From assembly GCF_038502225.1 (NCBI RefSeq), contig NC_091293.1:636727-700726 (forward strand): a stretch of DNA of 64,000 bases, read 5' to 3'. Shown here one piece after another: positions 20,649 to 31,529 of the stretch. The position numbers and the translations under genes were made by a program. This DNA comes from Cherax quadricarinatus (taxonomy: Eukaryota; Arthropoda; Malacostraca; Decapoda; Parastacidae). Below the pieces are notes generated by a model, which was given only the letters and a program-made list of their open reading frames with translations, did no database searches and was not told the DNA's origin. The number at the start of each line of letters is the position of its first letter. Within the stretch, counting starts at the first letter, position 1.

Positions 20649-22598
20649 TACATATGGACATGGAAAAAAAAACTTCCTACAGGGAGGGAAGAAAAAATCA
20701 TGTAGCGTGTGCTAAACATCGTGGTCATAGGCAGTGAGCGTCGATGGGCATCACTGCACGCCTTCCTGCGTCTGGACAGATACTGCAACACAGGAGACAT
20801 TGCTGCAGCTGACCTGTGATGTAATAGGTTGCGGTCTCCTCTAGAACGGTGAAGCAGTCATCATAGGAGTCACTGCAGGTTTCACTCAACCTGGGGCACG
20901 ACATGCTGGTGCCCTCGAGTGAGGCGTCAACAAAACTCGGCAACTGTGCAGGACTTCTGGCAAGTGACTCAGGAGGACACTTCTCGACTGGTACTGTCAC
21001 TGGGCTGTCACTGCCTGCGAGCGTGGAGTGAGTCATGGAGCGAGTCGTGGCAGAGACGACTGGGCGAAACATCTGGGAATCGTAACATCATACACCAGAC
21101 TGCAGTGAGCAAGCTGGCAGTCAAAGTGACATCATCTTTGTACAGGCTGCTCACTGAAGCTTGTGACACGAGGCTGACACAGCACCTGCCGACAGGGCTA
21201 ACTGTGGCTTGACGAGTAGCATTCTCTCGGCAGTTGGAGTTATACCAGAGGTTAGTCTAAGCGTCCCCAGACTTGTTTCTCTACATATAACTGCACTCTG
21301 GAGGTGAAGTGAAACAAATCTCGATGGGAATCGTAGCAGGTACGATTCTGCAGAACATCATGAGCAGCGAACAATAAGAGCTTTCTGTACAAGAGGCTCG
21401 GTCGCTCGGGATGACTAATATCAGCTGTCAAACGTGCTGGTCACACCAGGTGACTAACACAGTGGTGCTACTCAGGGGTCTGGCCGCAGACCACACTGGA
21501 CTCACGGAAAACTTTACACACACCCGCAGTACATGCGGTACAACATGGCTTAAACTAGCAAAAGATGTTTTTCTGTGCACAAAACTGACACTAAGCTATA
21601 TACTAACATGTTAGAACACTGACCGAGAGGAATTAACACGACATATATCTTCTCTCAGTCTTCTCGACAGTACTGACATAATTACAGAAACACTCGATGT
21701 GACATCATGTGATGTCAGGCATGATGTCAGCAGCATTATGATGTCAGCAGACATCTCGAGGTGACGTCAGCAGACATCGTGATGTCATGAAGTCGGGCAG
21801 CAGACCCACAGCATGTGGCGTGGGACATCTGGCAACTCACGTGGCTCGTAGGTCCACGAGACATCGTCCACACCCCATGTGGCGTCAGGATCCACGTAGC
21901 ATGACCTACGTGGCATGCTGATCCACATGGCTTGCTGATCGACATGGCTTGCTGATCTACATGGCTTGCTGATCCACGGGGCTTGCTGATCCACATGGCT
22001 TTGTGATCCATGTGGCTTAGTGATCTACGTGGCATGCTGATGCACGTAGCTTCGAGTGGCCTCGGGCACTCGGATACACAGCTCTGGCAAAGAATTCACA
22101 CAAAAAACAGCAGAAAACACAGCAGAGGGAGTGAACACATAGTGGTGGAGTGGTAGTGTGGTGGCGAGGAGCATGGGTGAGTGTATGGCAAGGGAGGATC
22201 TGGCCACTTCCTCCTCTCAAACCCACAACATGGCGAAATACTCACACTGGATGCAGAAATCACCACAAAACTCACCTCTGGCTTGCTGAAACAGCTGTGT
22301 TGAGCTGAGCAACAACAGCAACATACAAGTGATGCTGAACATGTGACTTGAGAAACAGCATGGGACGCTGTAGCGTGGGGTCACTGGAATGCCACTTACA
22401 ATTCTTGAAGAAATTTGGCAAATTTCGGCTAGATCCTGCTTGTACCTGTGTCTGGATGCTGAAACGTGCAGACATGACATCAGGATAACTCGATGAGAGA
22501 CGGATGCTTCTTGCATGGGGTGATGAAGTGAAGATGACTTCATCCCTCTTCCTTCCTCTCGGGCAACACAACTTGCTGCAACCACCGCTTCCCACCAA
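20649..22598 (-). other. Unidentified 1.95-kb block, possibly LTR-element leader
   Basis: GC-richer than its neighbours, with no recognisable protein; all frames are short. It ends at a TG..CA LTR-like repeat (22599-22915), and on the minus strand the first bases after that LTR are TTGGTGGGAAGCGGTGG, which looks like a primer binding site (TGG start). It may therefore be the leader and start of an LTR element truncated at 20649. No gag or pol homology was seen. Confidence 0.35.
21905..22050. repeat. 17-bp tandem repeat, about 8 diverged copies
   Basis: The unit is ATGGCTTGCTGATCCAC with substitutions (GATCGAC, GATCTAC, GTGATCCATG). It lies in the unidentified block. Confidence 0.75.
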
Positions 22599-22915
22599 TG
22601 TGAAACAGGTTATTGGTGATCTGAAAGCGGATGAGTGAATGATATGTCTTTGGAGGCTTCTTAGTTTATTTGTAAATGTCATGGTGGGTACACAGGGTTG
22701 TGTGTTGTGCCCATGGCCCGGTAGGGCCATGACCATGAGGGAGAGAGCTAGTATGGCTTGTTGACTTCTGCTAGGCCGCTGAGTGAGTGCGCGAGTGGGC
22801 CCAGCGTCCCACTGACTTTGGGCTGGCCTAGAGGGCAGCACCTTAGTGCCGTGAAATATGAACTAAGCTGGCAGACAGCATAGGCTGTCTGTGCAGACAG
22901 TGCAGGCTGTCTGCA
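22599..22915 (-). mobile_element. LTR-like repeat with adjacent PBS-like site
   Basis: 317 bp nearly identical to 14039-14356. On the minus strand it starts TGCAGACAGCC and ends TTTCACA, followed directly by T-TGGTGGGAAGCGGTGG (22598-22582), a plausible tRNA primer site. This one is linked to internal-type sequence; the 14-kb copy is not. Confidence 0.55.
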
Positions 22916-22927
22916 AGTGGAGTTTAA

Positions 22928-23341
22928 CCCGTAAATGGTCCAAACATATATATACGTTTTTTTTCAACATTTGAAAGTACAGTGGACCCCCGCATAACGA
23001 TCACCTCCGAATGCGACCAATTATGTAAGTGTATTTATGTAAGTGCGTTTGTACGTGTATGTTTGGGGGTCTGAAATGGACTAATCTACTTCACAATATT
23101 CCTTATGGGAACAAATTCGGTCAGTACTGGCACCTGAACATACTTCTGGAGTGAAAAAATATCGTTAACCGGGGGTCCACTGTATGTAAAAAAGTAGATT
23201 TTTTTTTTTTTACATTTGAAAACATGTAAAAAAACTTTGATCTACTTTTTTTGTTTATATTTGAAAATATGTAAAAAAACATAGCTCTAAATTCTGGAGC
23301 ACTACGCATATGAACTTAAATCTGCTTGGACCGTTGATGGG
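22928..23341. mobile_element. TTAA-flanked MITE hosting a Tigger MITE
   Basis: Flanked by TTAA (22924-22927 and 23342-23345), with imperfect inverted ends CCCGTAAATGGTCCAAACA and CTTGGACCGTTGATGGG. TTAA duplication is typical of piggyBac elements. The interior has ATTTGAAAAYATGTAAAAAA repeats shared with 30357-30568. The 203-bp Tigger MITE at 22980 is inserted in it. Confidence 0.7.
22980..23182. mobile_element. 203-bp Tigger-type MITE, copy c
   Basis: Same family and orientation as 13155-13357, with CAGTGGACCCCCGCATAACG and GGGGGTCCACTG ends and TA flanks. Nested in the TTAA MITE. Confidence 0.9.
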
Positions 23342-23467
23342 TTAAAGTTCTGTATATGTAGTAAGCACAATATTTAGCAAGTTCAGTCTTTTGAAAAGTG
23401 GTGGGGTGTGCTGTCTAGCACAGGAGCTGGTTATCACCCACACAGCAGCTTTTTGTTGGATTATTAA

Positions 23468-24527
23468 CCCTTTGAGGGTCACCAGGCCCTCTCAGAGACT
23501 TGTTCTCAGGGTTGCCAAAATTAAAAAAAAAAATATTTTTTCTTAAGAAAAGATAGAGAATCTTTTCCCGATCATAATGACACCAAAAGTATAAAATTTG
23601 ATGGAAAACTTATGGAATTATGCTCTCACGAAGTTAGCGGTCTCGATGATATTTATGCATCGGCGATTTTGCCCACTTTGAGCTATATTTTCGGCCAATT
23701 CCAGTGTACTAGTTGACAAAAATCATAACTATTTTGCTAGAATCCGTTTTTTCTATCGAATGAGTACAAGAAACCACCCATTTACCGATTTCAACTATCC
23801 AATAAAGTGGTCAGAATTTAGCAATTTTGCCAATTTCACACAAATTTCAAAAGATGCCAATTTCCAAATAGGGTCCAGAATAAACAATACACACATTCCT
23901 GGCACTAAAATAACATTTCCTCTGTTCATTAGTCACATCCCCAGGCTCTCTTACATTTCTTTTGCTTTCCACACTGATTTTTTATTCTCACAAAAATAAT
24001 AAGATTTACTGTTATGCAGACTACTGCATTAGTGTAGAAATGGTATAAATAATATCTGCGCACTTGTGAAAGAATATTAGACTCACCAGTTGATGTGTAT
24101 TGGACGCTTAGCATGATTTGTTTACTTTTGAAGTTTGGTAAAAATCGAACATTTCTGCTACTTTGAGCTCAATTTCAAGGTACTTTTCATTGTAAAACCA
24201 GTCAAAATCATCTCAATTTCTATAATATGTCTTCCATTCTATACAATGAGACCAGGAAAACTAGAATACAACAATAAATACCATACGAAAATAGTGCAAA
24301 GTCGCTGTTTTTAACTAAAAACACGGTCAAAGTTTTTTTTTTCTCATTACGCACTGTGCTGCAGGATTTTTTTATACTGCGCACACTGACCACATAGACC
24401 CATTCTTTCATATGTAGGCCTACCAGCTTTCTCTTGCTAGATTTGAGGGCGCTAGAATTTATGCGTACTAGTACGTCAAAAACCCTGGCGCATAAGTCAT
24501 ACTAGTACGGCAGAAACCCCGAAAGGA
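23468..24527. mobile_element. TTAA-flanked element, family A copy 2
   Basis: Bounded by TTAA at 23464 and 24528, inside the LINE coding region. Ends are CCCTTTGAGGGTC and CCCGAAAGGA, a weak inverted match. The interior is the fullest copy of family A (see 10110). No transposase, so it is probably a non-autonomous piggyBac-type element. Confidence 0.68.
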
Positions 24528-25945
24528 TTAAGGGTCTAAGGTGGTTGGCTGTGGTTGAGCCCCAGGCACAGATACCATATGTGAGGTAAGGATATATTAG
24601 AGAGTGGTACAGGGTAAGGTGTGACGTTTGTGGTACATAGTAGCGCATCTTGGAAAGGATTCCTACTGATTTGGAAATTTTCTTGGCTATGTGATGGGTA
24701 TGGGACTGAAATTTAAGATTACTATCAAGGAGAAGGCCTAGAAATTTGCCCTCTGTGTGTCTTGATATAGGGGAACCATTTAACAGTATGTTGAGTCGAA
24801 TATTTGAGGCTCTGTTACCAAACAGCATGAAGTAAGTTTTGTCTATGTTGAGTGTGAGTTTGTTGGTCATCATCCAATCATATATCTTTAGCAGTTCATT
24901 GTTTACAGTGTTTTCAAGCACAGCTGGGTCTGAATGGGAGTAGACATATGTAATGTCATCTGCGAATATAACTGGTGTAAGGAATTGGGATGCATTGGGG
25001 AGATCATTGATGTAGATGAGAAAGAGGGGTGGGCCTAGGACACTACATTGGGGTACTCCTACAGCTACGGGTTGGATAGCGGAGTTGACTCTATTTGCAT
25101 GTATATACTGGTGTCTGTCGTTAAGATAGGATTTTAGGTAGTCAAGAGAATGTCCTCTTATGCCGTAATGATTCAGTTTGAGGTGCAAGAGATTGTGGTC
25201 ATCTGTGTCAAACGCTTTTCTTAGGTCGATAAAGAGCCCCAGGGGATATTCATTCTTATCGAGAGCTGTGTATATTATGTCAATCATTTGTATAATAGCA
25301 TCATTCATGCTTTTTTTTTGGTCTAAATCCAAACTGACATGGGTTAAGTATGTTGTTGGTTGTAAGGTAGGAGTAAAGTCGCTTGTGTATTATTTAGTCA
25401 AAGATCTTGGATAGTAAGGGCAAGTTTGATATGGGTCTGCAATTGTTCAAATCAGTTGGATCACCTCCTTTGTGGATCGGGGTGACCCTTGCTGTCTTGA
25501 GTATGGATGGGAAGGTTGAGGAAGCTATAGATTTGTTAAACATTGTTGCAATAATGGGTGACAGTTCTGGTGCAGCTTTTTTATATATAAATGGTGGCAA
25601 GTTATCTAGATCACTTGATTTGTTTTTTAATGATTTAATGATGAGTGAGACTTCAGTGGGATTAGTTGGAGCTAGAAATAGAGTATTTGGATAGTTGCCA
25701 GTGAGATACTCGCTCGGATGGGTATTTGAGCTAGGAATTTGACTGGCTAGCTTTGATCCTACAGTAGAGAAGAAGACATTAAATTTGTTGGCCGTGTCTG
25801 TAGGTTGCATGTGAGGTTCATCTGGTTTAGTTAAGTCTATCTCTCTATTTCCAGTCAGTTTCCTTGAGCCCAAAATTTTGGAGAGGGTTTGCCAGGTACT
25901 TTTCATGTCACCTTTCATATCACTAAATCTATTTTCATAATACAT
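24528..25945 (-). pseudogene. CR1/L2-like LINE, RT domain remnant
   Basis: RT blocks in order on the minus strand: ILKTARVTPIHKGGDPTDLN (about 25500), LGLFIDLRKAFDTDDHN (about 25230), VGVPQCSVLGPPLFLIYIND (about 25050), VIFADDITYVYSH (about 24970) and LTYGICAWGSTTANHLRPL (about 24560). The frame breaks near 25390-25330. The catalytic FADD box is intact, but GVPQG has become GVPQC. Confidence 0.85.
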
Positions 25946-26069
25946 TTGCTTTGATTTACGTATTAGTTTTGTTAGTATTGATGTGTATCTTTTAGTAAAT
26001 TCTTTAGTAATTAAGCCTAATCTGAACTGTTTTTCAATTTGGTGTTTTTTATTAATAGATTTGAGAATA

Positions 26070-28423
26070 CAGTGGTCCCCCGGTATACGATATTAATCTG
26101 TTCCTGAGAGCTCATCGTATGCCAAAATTATCAAAAGGCGAATTAATTTTCCCCATAAGAAATAATGGAAATGAAATTAATCCGTGCAAGACAACCAAAA
26201 GTATGCAAAAAAAAATTTTGCCACATGAAATATTAAGTTTAATGCACACAACTGAAGAAGACATGCACAGTTTGTAGTACTCTACTAACAATAGAATACA
26301 TGACACTTACCTTTAATGAAGATCTGGTGATGATTGATGGAATGGGAGGAGGGGAGAGTGTCGAACTTATTGTTTAGAAGGGGAATCCCCTTCCATTAGG
26401 GCTTGAGGTAGCAAGTCCTTTACCAGGGTTACTTCCCTTCTTCTTTTAATGCCACTAGGACCAGCTTGAGAGTCAGTGGACCTCTGTCACACAACATATC
26501 TGTCCATAGAGGCCTATACCTCTTGTTCCTTTATGACTTTTCTAAAGTGGTTCACAACATTGTCATTGTAATAGTCACCAGCACAGCTTGCAATAGCTGT
26601 GGCTGTGTGAGGGTGATTGTCATCCATAAAGGTTTTCACCTTTGTCCACATTGTACACATTTCTTTAATTTGTGAAGTAGGCAACTTCCTCAATTTCTCT
26701 ATCCCCTCCTCCAAAGCAGTTTCCTCAGGTCTGGCCTCTTGCTGTTGAAGATGATCTAGCAGCTCATCAGTGGTTAGTTCATCATTGTCCTCCTCCACCA
26801 ACTCTTCCACATCCTCCCCACTAACCTCCAACCCCAAGGACTTCCCCAGTGCCACAATGGTTTCCTCAACTGGCATACGATTCCCAGGGTTAGCCTCAAA
26901 CCCTTCAAAATCCCTTTTGTCTACACATTCTGGCCACAGTTTCTTCCAAGCAGAGTTGAAGGTCCTCTTAGTCACTCCCTCCCAAGCCTTACCTATAAGG
27001 TTTACACAATTGAGGATGTTAAAGTGATCCTTCCAAAACTCTTTTAGAGTCAATCGAGTGTCTGTGGTCACTTCAAAGCACTTTTGAAACATAGCTTTTG
27101 TGTACAGTTTCTTGAAGTTGGAAATGACCTGCTGGTCCATGGGCTGCAGGAGAGGAGTGGTATTAGGAGGCAAAAACTTGACCTTAATGAAGCTCATGTC
27201 CCCAGAAAGTCGCTCTGCCAAGTCTGTAGGATGACCAGGGGCATTGTCTAATACCAGGAGGCACTTAAGGTCTAACTTCTTTTCAGTTAGGTAATTTTTC
27301 ACATTGGGGGTAAATGCATGGTGTAACCAGTCATAGAAAAAGTCCCTAGTGACCCATGACTTACTGTTTGCCCTCCACAGCACACACAAATTAGCCTTGA
27401 GGACATTCTTTTGCCTGAACGCTCTGGGAGTTCCTGAGTGACACACCAATAAAGGCTTTACTTTGCAATCACCACTAGCATTGGCACACATCAGAAGAGT
27501 AAGCCTGTCTTTCATAGGCTTATGTCCTGTTAGTACATTTTCCTCCTGAGTAATGTAGGTCCTGCTTGGCAATTTCTTCCAAAACAGGCCTGTTTTGCCA
27601 CAATTAAACACTTGTTCAGGTTTAAATTCTTCACTGTCTATGTAATCCTTGAATTCCTTCACATATTTTTCAGCTGCTTTTTGGTCCGAACTGGCAGCCT
27701 CACCATGCCTAGTCACACTATGTATGCCACTACGATTCTTAAATCTTTCAAACCAACCTTTGCTGGCCTTAAATTCACTCACATCACCACTAGTTGCAGG
27801 CATTTTTTCAATTAAATCCTCATGCAACTTCCTAGCCTTTTCACAAATGATCGCTTGAGAGATGCTATCTCCTGCTATCTGTTTTTCATTTATCCACACC
27901 AGTAACAGTCTCTCAACATCTTCTAACACTTGCGGTCTCTGTTTTGAAAACAAAGCTGCATCTTTTGCAACAACAGCTTCCTTGATTGCCGTTTTCCTGG
28001 CAACTGTAGTAGCGATGGTTGATTGGGGTTTTGTATACAACCTGGCCAGCTCCGACACAAGCACTCCACTTTCATACTTTGCAATTATCTCTCTCTTCAT
28101 TTCAATAGTCATTAGCACCCTTTTTCTCGAAGGGTTGGCACTAGAAGCTTTCTTGGGGTCCATGGTGACTTATTTTGCAGAAATAAGCACCAAAAACACT
28201 GTGATAATATGGAATGTACCGAATGTATGCTTAGATTCGAGCACATTGGCTGGCTTGTAAACACTGGCACGCACGGGGCAGTTTAGGCCACACGTGGACA
28301 CGTCCCGGACAAATCGCATGTGGCGGGTTTTTTAACGATTAGCGAGGCAAAATTTTTGTGTTAAAATGTATCGAATACCTAATTTAACGTATACTGATGC
28401 CATCGAATACCGGGGGTCCATTG
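26070..28423 (-). mobile_element. Tigger element, near full length
   Basis: 2,354 bp. Left end CAGTGGTCCCCCGGTATACG, right end ACCGGGGGTCCATTG, flanked by TA, inserted in the LINE. One arm base differs at the right tip (CATTG for CACTG). It carries a long transposase frame with two damaging changes. Confidence 0.92.
26514..28163 (-). pseudogene. TIGD1-like Tigger transposase, catalytic site lost
   Basis: A 549-codon frame starting MDPKKASSANPSRKRVLM. Layout: CENP-B-type N-terminal helix-turn-helix (about 15-65, MKREIIAKYESGVLVSELAR), a second HTH/CENPB domain (about 75-145, LLVWINEKQIAGDSISQAI), then a DDE-1 domain (about 185-400). The first catalytic block reads VFNCGKTGLF where relatives here read VFNCDETGLF, so the metal-binding Asp is Gly and the next Glu is Lys. 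The second (LLVLDNAPGHP) and third (LLQPMDQQVI) Asp remain. It stops at a TAG where relatives have a Gln codon, losing about 55 C-terminal residues. Inactive. Confidence 0.9.
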
Positions 28424-29297
28424 TACTTCTAGTTAGCCATGGGATGTTTAGCCTCTTTTCTGTCATTGTTTTGTTTTGATTGGGCAATGTTTGTTGTAGA
28501 GGTTTAGGGTTTTATGTAAAAATTTTTGATGTCTTTTTCAATATTATTACTGTCATCTAGCTCTCTCTGCCAATCAATGGCACCTAGAGCTAGTTTTAGG
28601 CTGTTTATCGATGTCTCATCATGCAGGCAAAATGAGATCTTTCTTGTTTCTTGAGGCAGTTTAGATAAGTTGGTTATGAGAAAGGTAGGATAGTGGTCTG
28701 TGGTGTTATCTGTGATTATACCTGCTTGTAGTGGGGATATTATGTTGGTCCAGATATGGTCGAGTAACGAGGCACTAGTGTTAGAGATTCTTGTTGGCTT
28801 TGTTATAGTGGGTAGCTGTTGTTCATAGCATTTGTGAAATCAACTACTGGAGGGTCGGTTGCTTGGATAAGGTTGATGTTGAAATCTCCTGCTAGTATCA
28901 CATGGTGTTTATTCAACTCTGACTCAGTTATCATTTTTCTAAGGTTATTGCTAAAAGTGTAAGTGTTTGAGTGTGGTAGTCTGTAGACTGCACCAACTGC
29001 TATAGGTTTCTTAAGTGTTCTTGATGTGAATTTAGCTATTACATATTCACCATTTTCGTCCCATACATTAGATGATTTCACACATTCTAGTTCATCAGAG
29101 TAATAGATGGCAGTGCCTCCTCCTGATTGGTCGGGCCTGCAGTTATGTATGGCTGTGTAACCAGGTATGGTAAATATGTCTGTCAGATCTTGTCTGAGCC
29201 AGGTTTCAGTAAGTATAATGAAAGTTATAGTAGCATTTAGAGACTTAAGTAGTGCAATGAGGTCATCATAGTGTTTACTCAATGATCTAACATTGTA
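28424..29297 (-). pseudogene. CR1/L2-like LINE, endonuclease remnant
   Basis: Encodes SKHYDDLIALLKSL, IILTETWLRQDLTD, YTAIHNCRPDQSGGGTAIYY and VILAGDFNINL (29282-28803), AP-endonuclease motifs with the catalytic Glu (TETW) and Asp (GDFN). A frame break near 28810 disrupts the join to TDHYPTFL-type sequence at about 28690. Confidence 0.85.
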
Positions 29298-30182
29298 CAG
29301 TGGACCCCCGGTTTGCGATGCTATTGGTATCCGATAAATCCGGTAACCAATGCATTATATCGCAGAAAATTTGCCTCGGTTCCCGATACAAAACCCGGTA
29401 TGCGATATGATTCGTACAAGACGTGTCCAGTGTTTACAAGCCAGCCAGTGTGCGCGCATCTAAGGATACATTCAGTACATTCTATATTATCCATATTATC
29501 ACTGTTTTTGGTGTTTTTTTTTCTGCAAAATAAGTCACCATGGGCCCCAAGAAAGCTTCTAGTGCCAACCCATCGAGACCAAGGGTGCTAATGACTATTG
29601 AAATTAAGGAAATGTGTACAAAGTGGCTTGAAGTGCAAACCTTTTTTGATGAAAATCACCCTGACACAGCTACTGCAAGCCGTGTTGGCAACCTGTACAC
29701 TGACAATGTTGTGAACCACTTTAGGAAAGTCACAAAGGAACGAGAGGTACAGGCCTCTATGGACAGATATGTTGTGCGACAGAAGTCCACTGACTCTCAA
29801 GCTGGTCCTAGTGGCATTAAAAGAAGAAGGGAAGTAACCCCGGAAAAGGACTTGCTACCTCAAGTCCTAATGGAGGGGGATTCTCCATCTCAACATTAAA
29901 AACTTCGACACTCTCCCCTCCTCCCATCCCATCAATCACCACCAGATCTTCATTAAAGGTAAGTATCAATTATTCTATTGTTATTAGTGTTATTGTAATT
30001 ATTATATTGCATTAAACTTAATATATCATGTGGTAAAAGTTTTTTTCATACTTTTGGGTGTCTTGCACGGATTAATTTGATTTCTATTATTTCTTATGGG
30101 GAAAATTGATTCTCTTTCCAATAATTTTGGTTTACGACGAGCTCTCATGAACGGATTAATATTGTGAACCGGGGGTCCACTG
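29298..30182 (+). mobile_element. Internally deleted Tigger with a short in-frame ORF
   Basis: 885 bp, ends CAGTGGACCCCCGGTTTGCG and GTGAACCGGGGGTCCACTG, TA flanks, inserted in the LINE. It keeps 5' UTR, the transposase start, the last ~99 codons and the 3' UTR. The deletion removes about 1.4 kb yet preserves the frame. Confidence 0.9.
29540..29899 (+). CDS. 119-codon deleted-transposase ORF
   Basis: Starts MGPKKASSANPSRPRVLM, the normal N-terminus, and at about residue 22 (MTIE|IKEM) joins the normal C-terminus (IKEMCTKWLEVQTFF to GDSPSQH stop). DNA-binding and DDE domains are both removed. What remains is a short basic N-terminus plus the C-terminal region (AGPSGIKRRREVTPEKDLL). The junction has short homology (ATTGAAATTAAGGAAATG resembles both parents). 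Whether it is expressed cannot be seen. It is either a fortuitous in-frame deletion or a retained small protein. Confidence 0.6.
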   Translation: MGPKKASSANPSRPRVLMTIEIKEMCTKWLEVQTFFDENHPDTATASRVGNLYTDNVVNHFRKVTKEREVQASMDRYVVRQKSTDSQAGPSGIKRRREVTPEKDLLPQVLMEGDSPSQH

Positions 30183-30183
30183 T

Positions 30184-30319
30184 AGTTGAAGACTGTAATG
30201 TTCTTGCTGACATTGAGAAGGGTATTAGCCTGACTAGCAGTGTAGTAATGGCAATTACTGTTTGGACTATGTGTGCTGTTCAATAAGAGGTTGATATCAG
30301 GATCGATACTTACATTCAT
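30184..30319 (-). pseudogene. CR1/L2-like LINE, N-terminal codons
   Basis: Encodes MNVSIDPDINLLLNSTHSP and YYTASQANTLLNVSKNITV, matching the N-terminus of the intact LINE at 58190 (SIDPDTNLLFNDLNESN, YYTAEQSKALL). The frame is then cut by the Tigger at 30182. Confidence 0.8.
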
Positions 30320-30356
30320 AAGGGGTACGTAGAGAAATAGCCGTTACAATTATTAA

Positions 30357-30568
30357 CCCTTAAACTGTCCAAACATAGATCTACGTTTTTTCAACATTTG
30401 AAAGTATGTAAAAAAACGTAATCTTTTTTTTTTTTACATTTGAAAACATGTAAATAAAACTCTGATCTACTTTTTTTTTTTGTTATATTTGAAAATATGT
30501 AAAAAAACATAGATCTACTTTTGGAGCACTACACATGTGAGCGTAAATTTGTTTGGACAGTTTAAGGT
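30357..30568. mobile_element. TTAA-flanked MITE (CCCTTAAACTGTCCAAACA family)
   Basis: 212 bp with TTAA on each side and inverted ends CCCTTAAACTGTCCAAACAT and TTTGGACAGTTTAAGG. The interior has T-rich and AAAACATGTAAA motifs shared with 22928-23341. Non-coding. Confidence 0.75.
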
Positions 30569-30572
30569 TTAA

Positions 30573-31117
30573 AGAACAAAAATACCGAAGCAATGATGTT
30601 AAACCACTAACAATTATAAACTTATGAACTAAGATAGTTAATTTAAATCTAAAAAATAATGGAGCTACTGAAAATTAAAATAAAACACTTTAGCACCTTG
30701 ATTATTTCAAAGTTAAAAGTTATGGTTTCAAGCATAAAATAAGACAGAGAATAAAACACTTAAGTACCTGGATTAGCACCTTGAATAGCACCTTAGGTGT
30801 CTTAAGTAGCTGGGAATTAATTACTGTTATTCACTAACAGTCATGAAAATATGGATTAGAATAAGGGTAAATTCTACTAAACTACAGCACTGAACATGGT
30901 TGATAATGTGTTGAGATATGTCTTAACAAGGTTCAGTCAAACCAGTGAATGAGAGGAAACATGCTAGTTCTTGATCATTTGTTATTTCAAACCTACGACC
31001 CGTGTCCGATAATTTTACAAACATAAACAGTTAAGAATAAACAGTTAAGAATAGTGGTCCAAGAAGAGAACTCTGAGGAACACCACAGGACAAAGGAAGC
31101 TATTTAGATCCCTGACA
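30573..31117. other. Intronic sequence with a possible tiny LINE relic
   Basis: AT-rich and non-coding. About 31050-31095 (CCAAGAAGAGAACTCTGAGG) resembles, on the minus strand, the RT block normally reading GVPQGSVLG, but is too short and decayed to classify. Confidence 0.35.
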
Positions 31118-31270
31118 AGGGTGGAAACATTGGACATGTTTCCTTACACCTGCTGCCCTTGTTCATTGCAGTAAGTACCTGGGTGTTATCACTTTACACC
31201 TGCTGTCACTGTTTGCCTAGCAAGCAACAGGTACCTTGGTGTTAGTCAACTGATGTGGGTCACATCCAAA
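31118..31270 (-). repeat. Decayed SINE-like repeat
   Basis: On the minus strand it reads ...GACTAACACCAAGGTACCTG... and ...AACATGTCCAATGTTTCCAC..., matching 39298-39510 (CTAACACCCAGGTACC, AACATCTGATGTTTCCACCC). Two related halves appear in tandem (TTTACACCTGCTG occurs twice). Confidence 0.6.
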
Positions 31271-31529
31271 TGAAAATAAGACAGTCTTCAGTAATGCACT
31301 AACTTTGTTGGGTTATTGTAGTTGGATAAAAAGCCAGGTTAATAATCCAAACAAATTTTATTTTATTTTACTACTTAATATGTCTGATCAGAAAGACGTG
31401 ATTTTAGAAGAGACAGTGCAGGATTGTTAAGACAACAGACAAAAAATTCATTTATCAATAATCGATGATTAGTGGTGTCAGATGCTCCATCTTGTGCTCA
31501 GTCAATAGAATGGAGACCATACTAGCAGA
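31271..31529. other. Intronic sequence, no gene seen
   Basis: AT-rich. About 31310-31325 (TTGTTGGGTTATTGTAG) resembles the LINE QQKAAV region on the minus strand, probably a tiny relic. Confidence 0.3.

Larger units (their letters stand above)
23346..30352 (-). mobile_element. CR1/L2-like LINE broken by three insertions
   Basis: A minus-strand LINE related to 58190-61141, in pieces 30352-30183, 29297-28424, 26069-24528 and 23467-23346. The gaps are a Tigger (29298-30182), a second Tigger (26070-28423) and a TTAA element (23468-24527). Each junction rejoins cleanly at the duplicated TA, TA and TTAA. The protein runs from EDPDINLL-type N-terminal sequence to QQKAAV and HTPPLF near the C-terminus; the 3' end beyond about 23346 is missing. 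Confidence 0.85.

Noticed and set aside
20725..21212. Frames of 97-115 codons in the unassigned block
   Set aside because: No motif or codon signal, opposite strands overlap, and no homology recognised.
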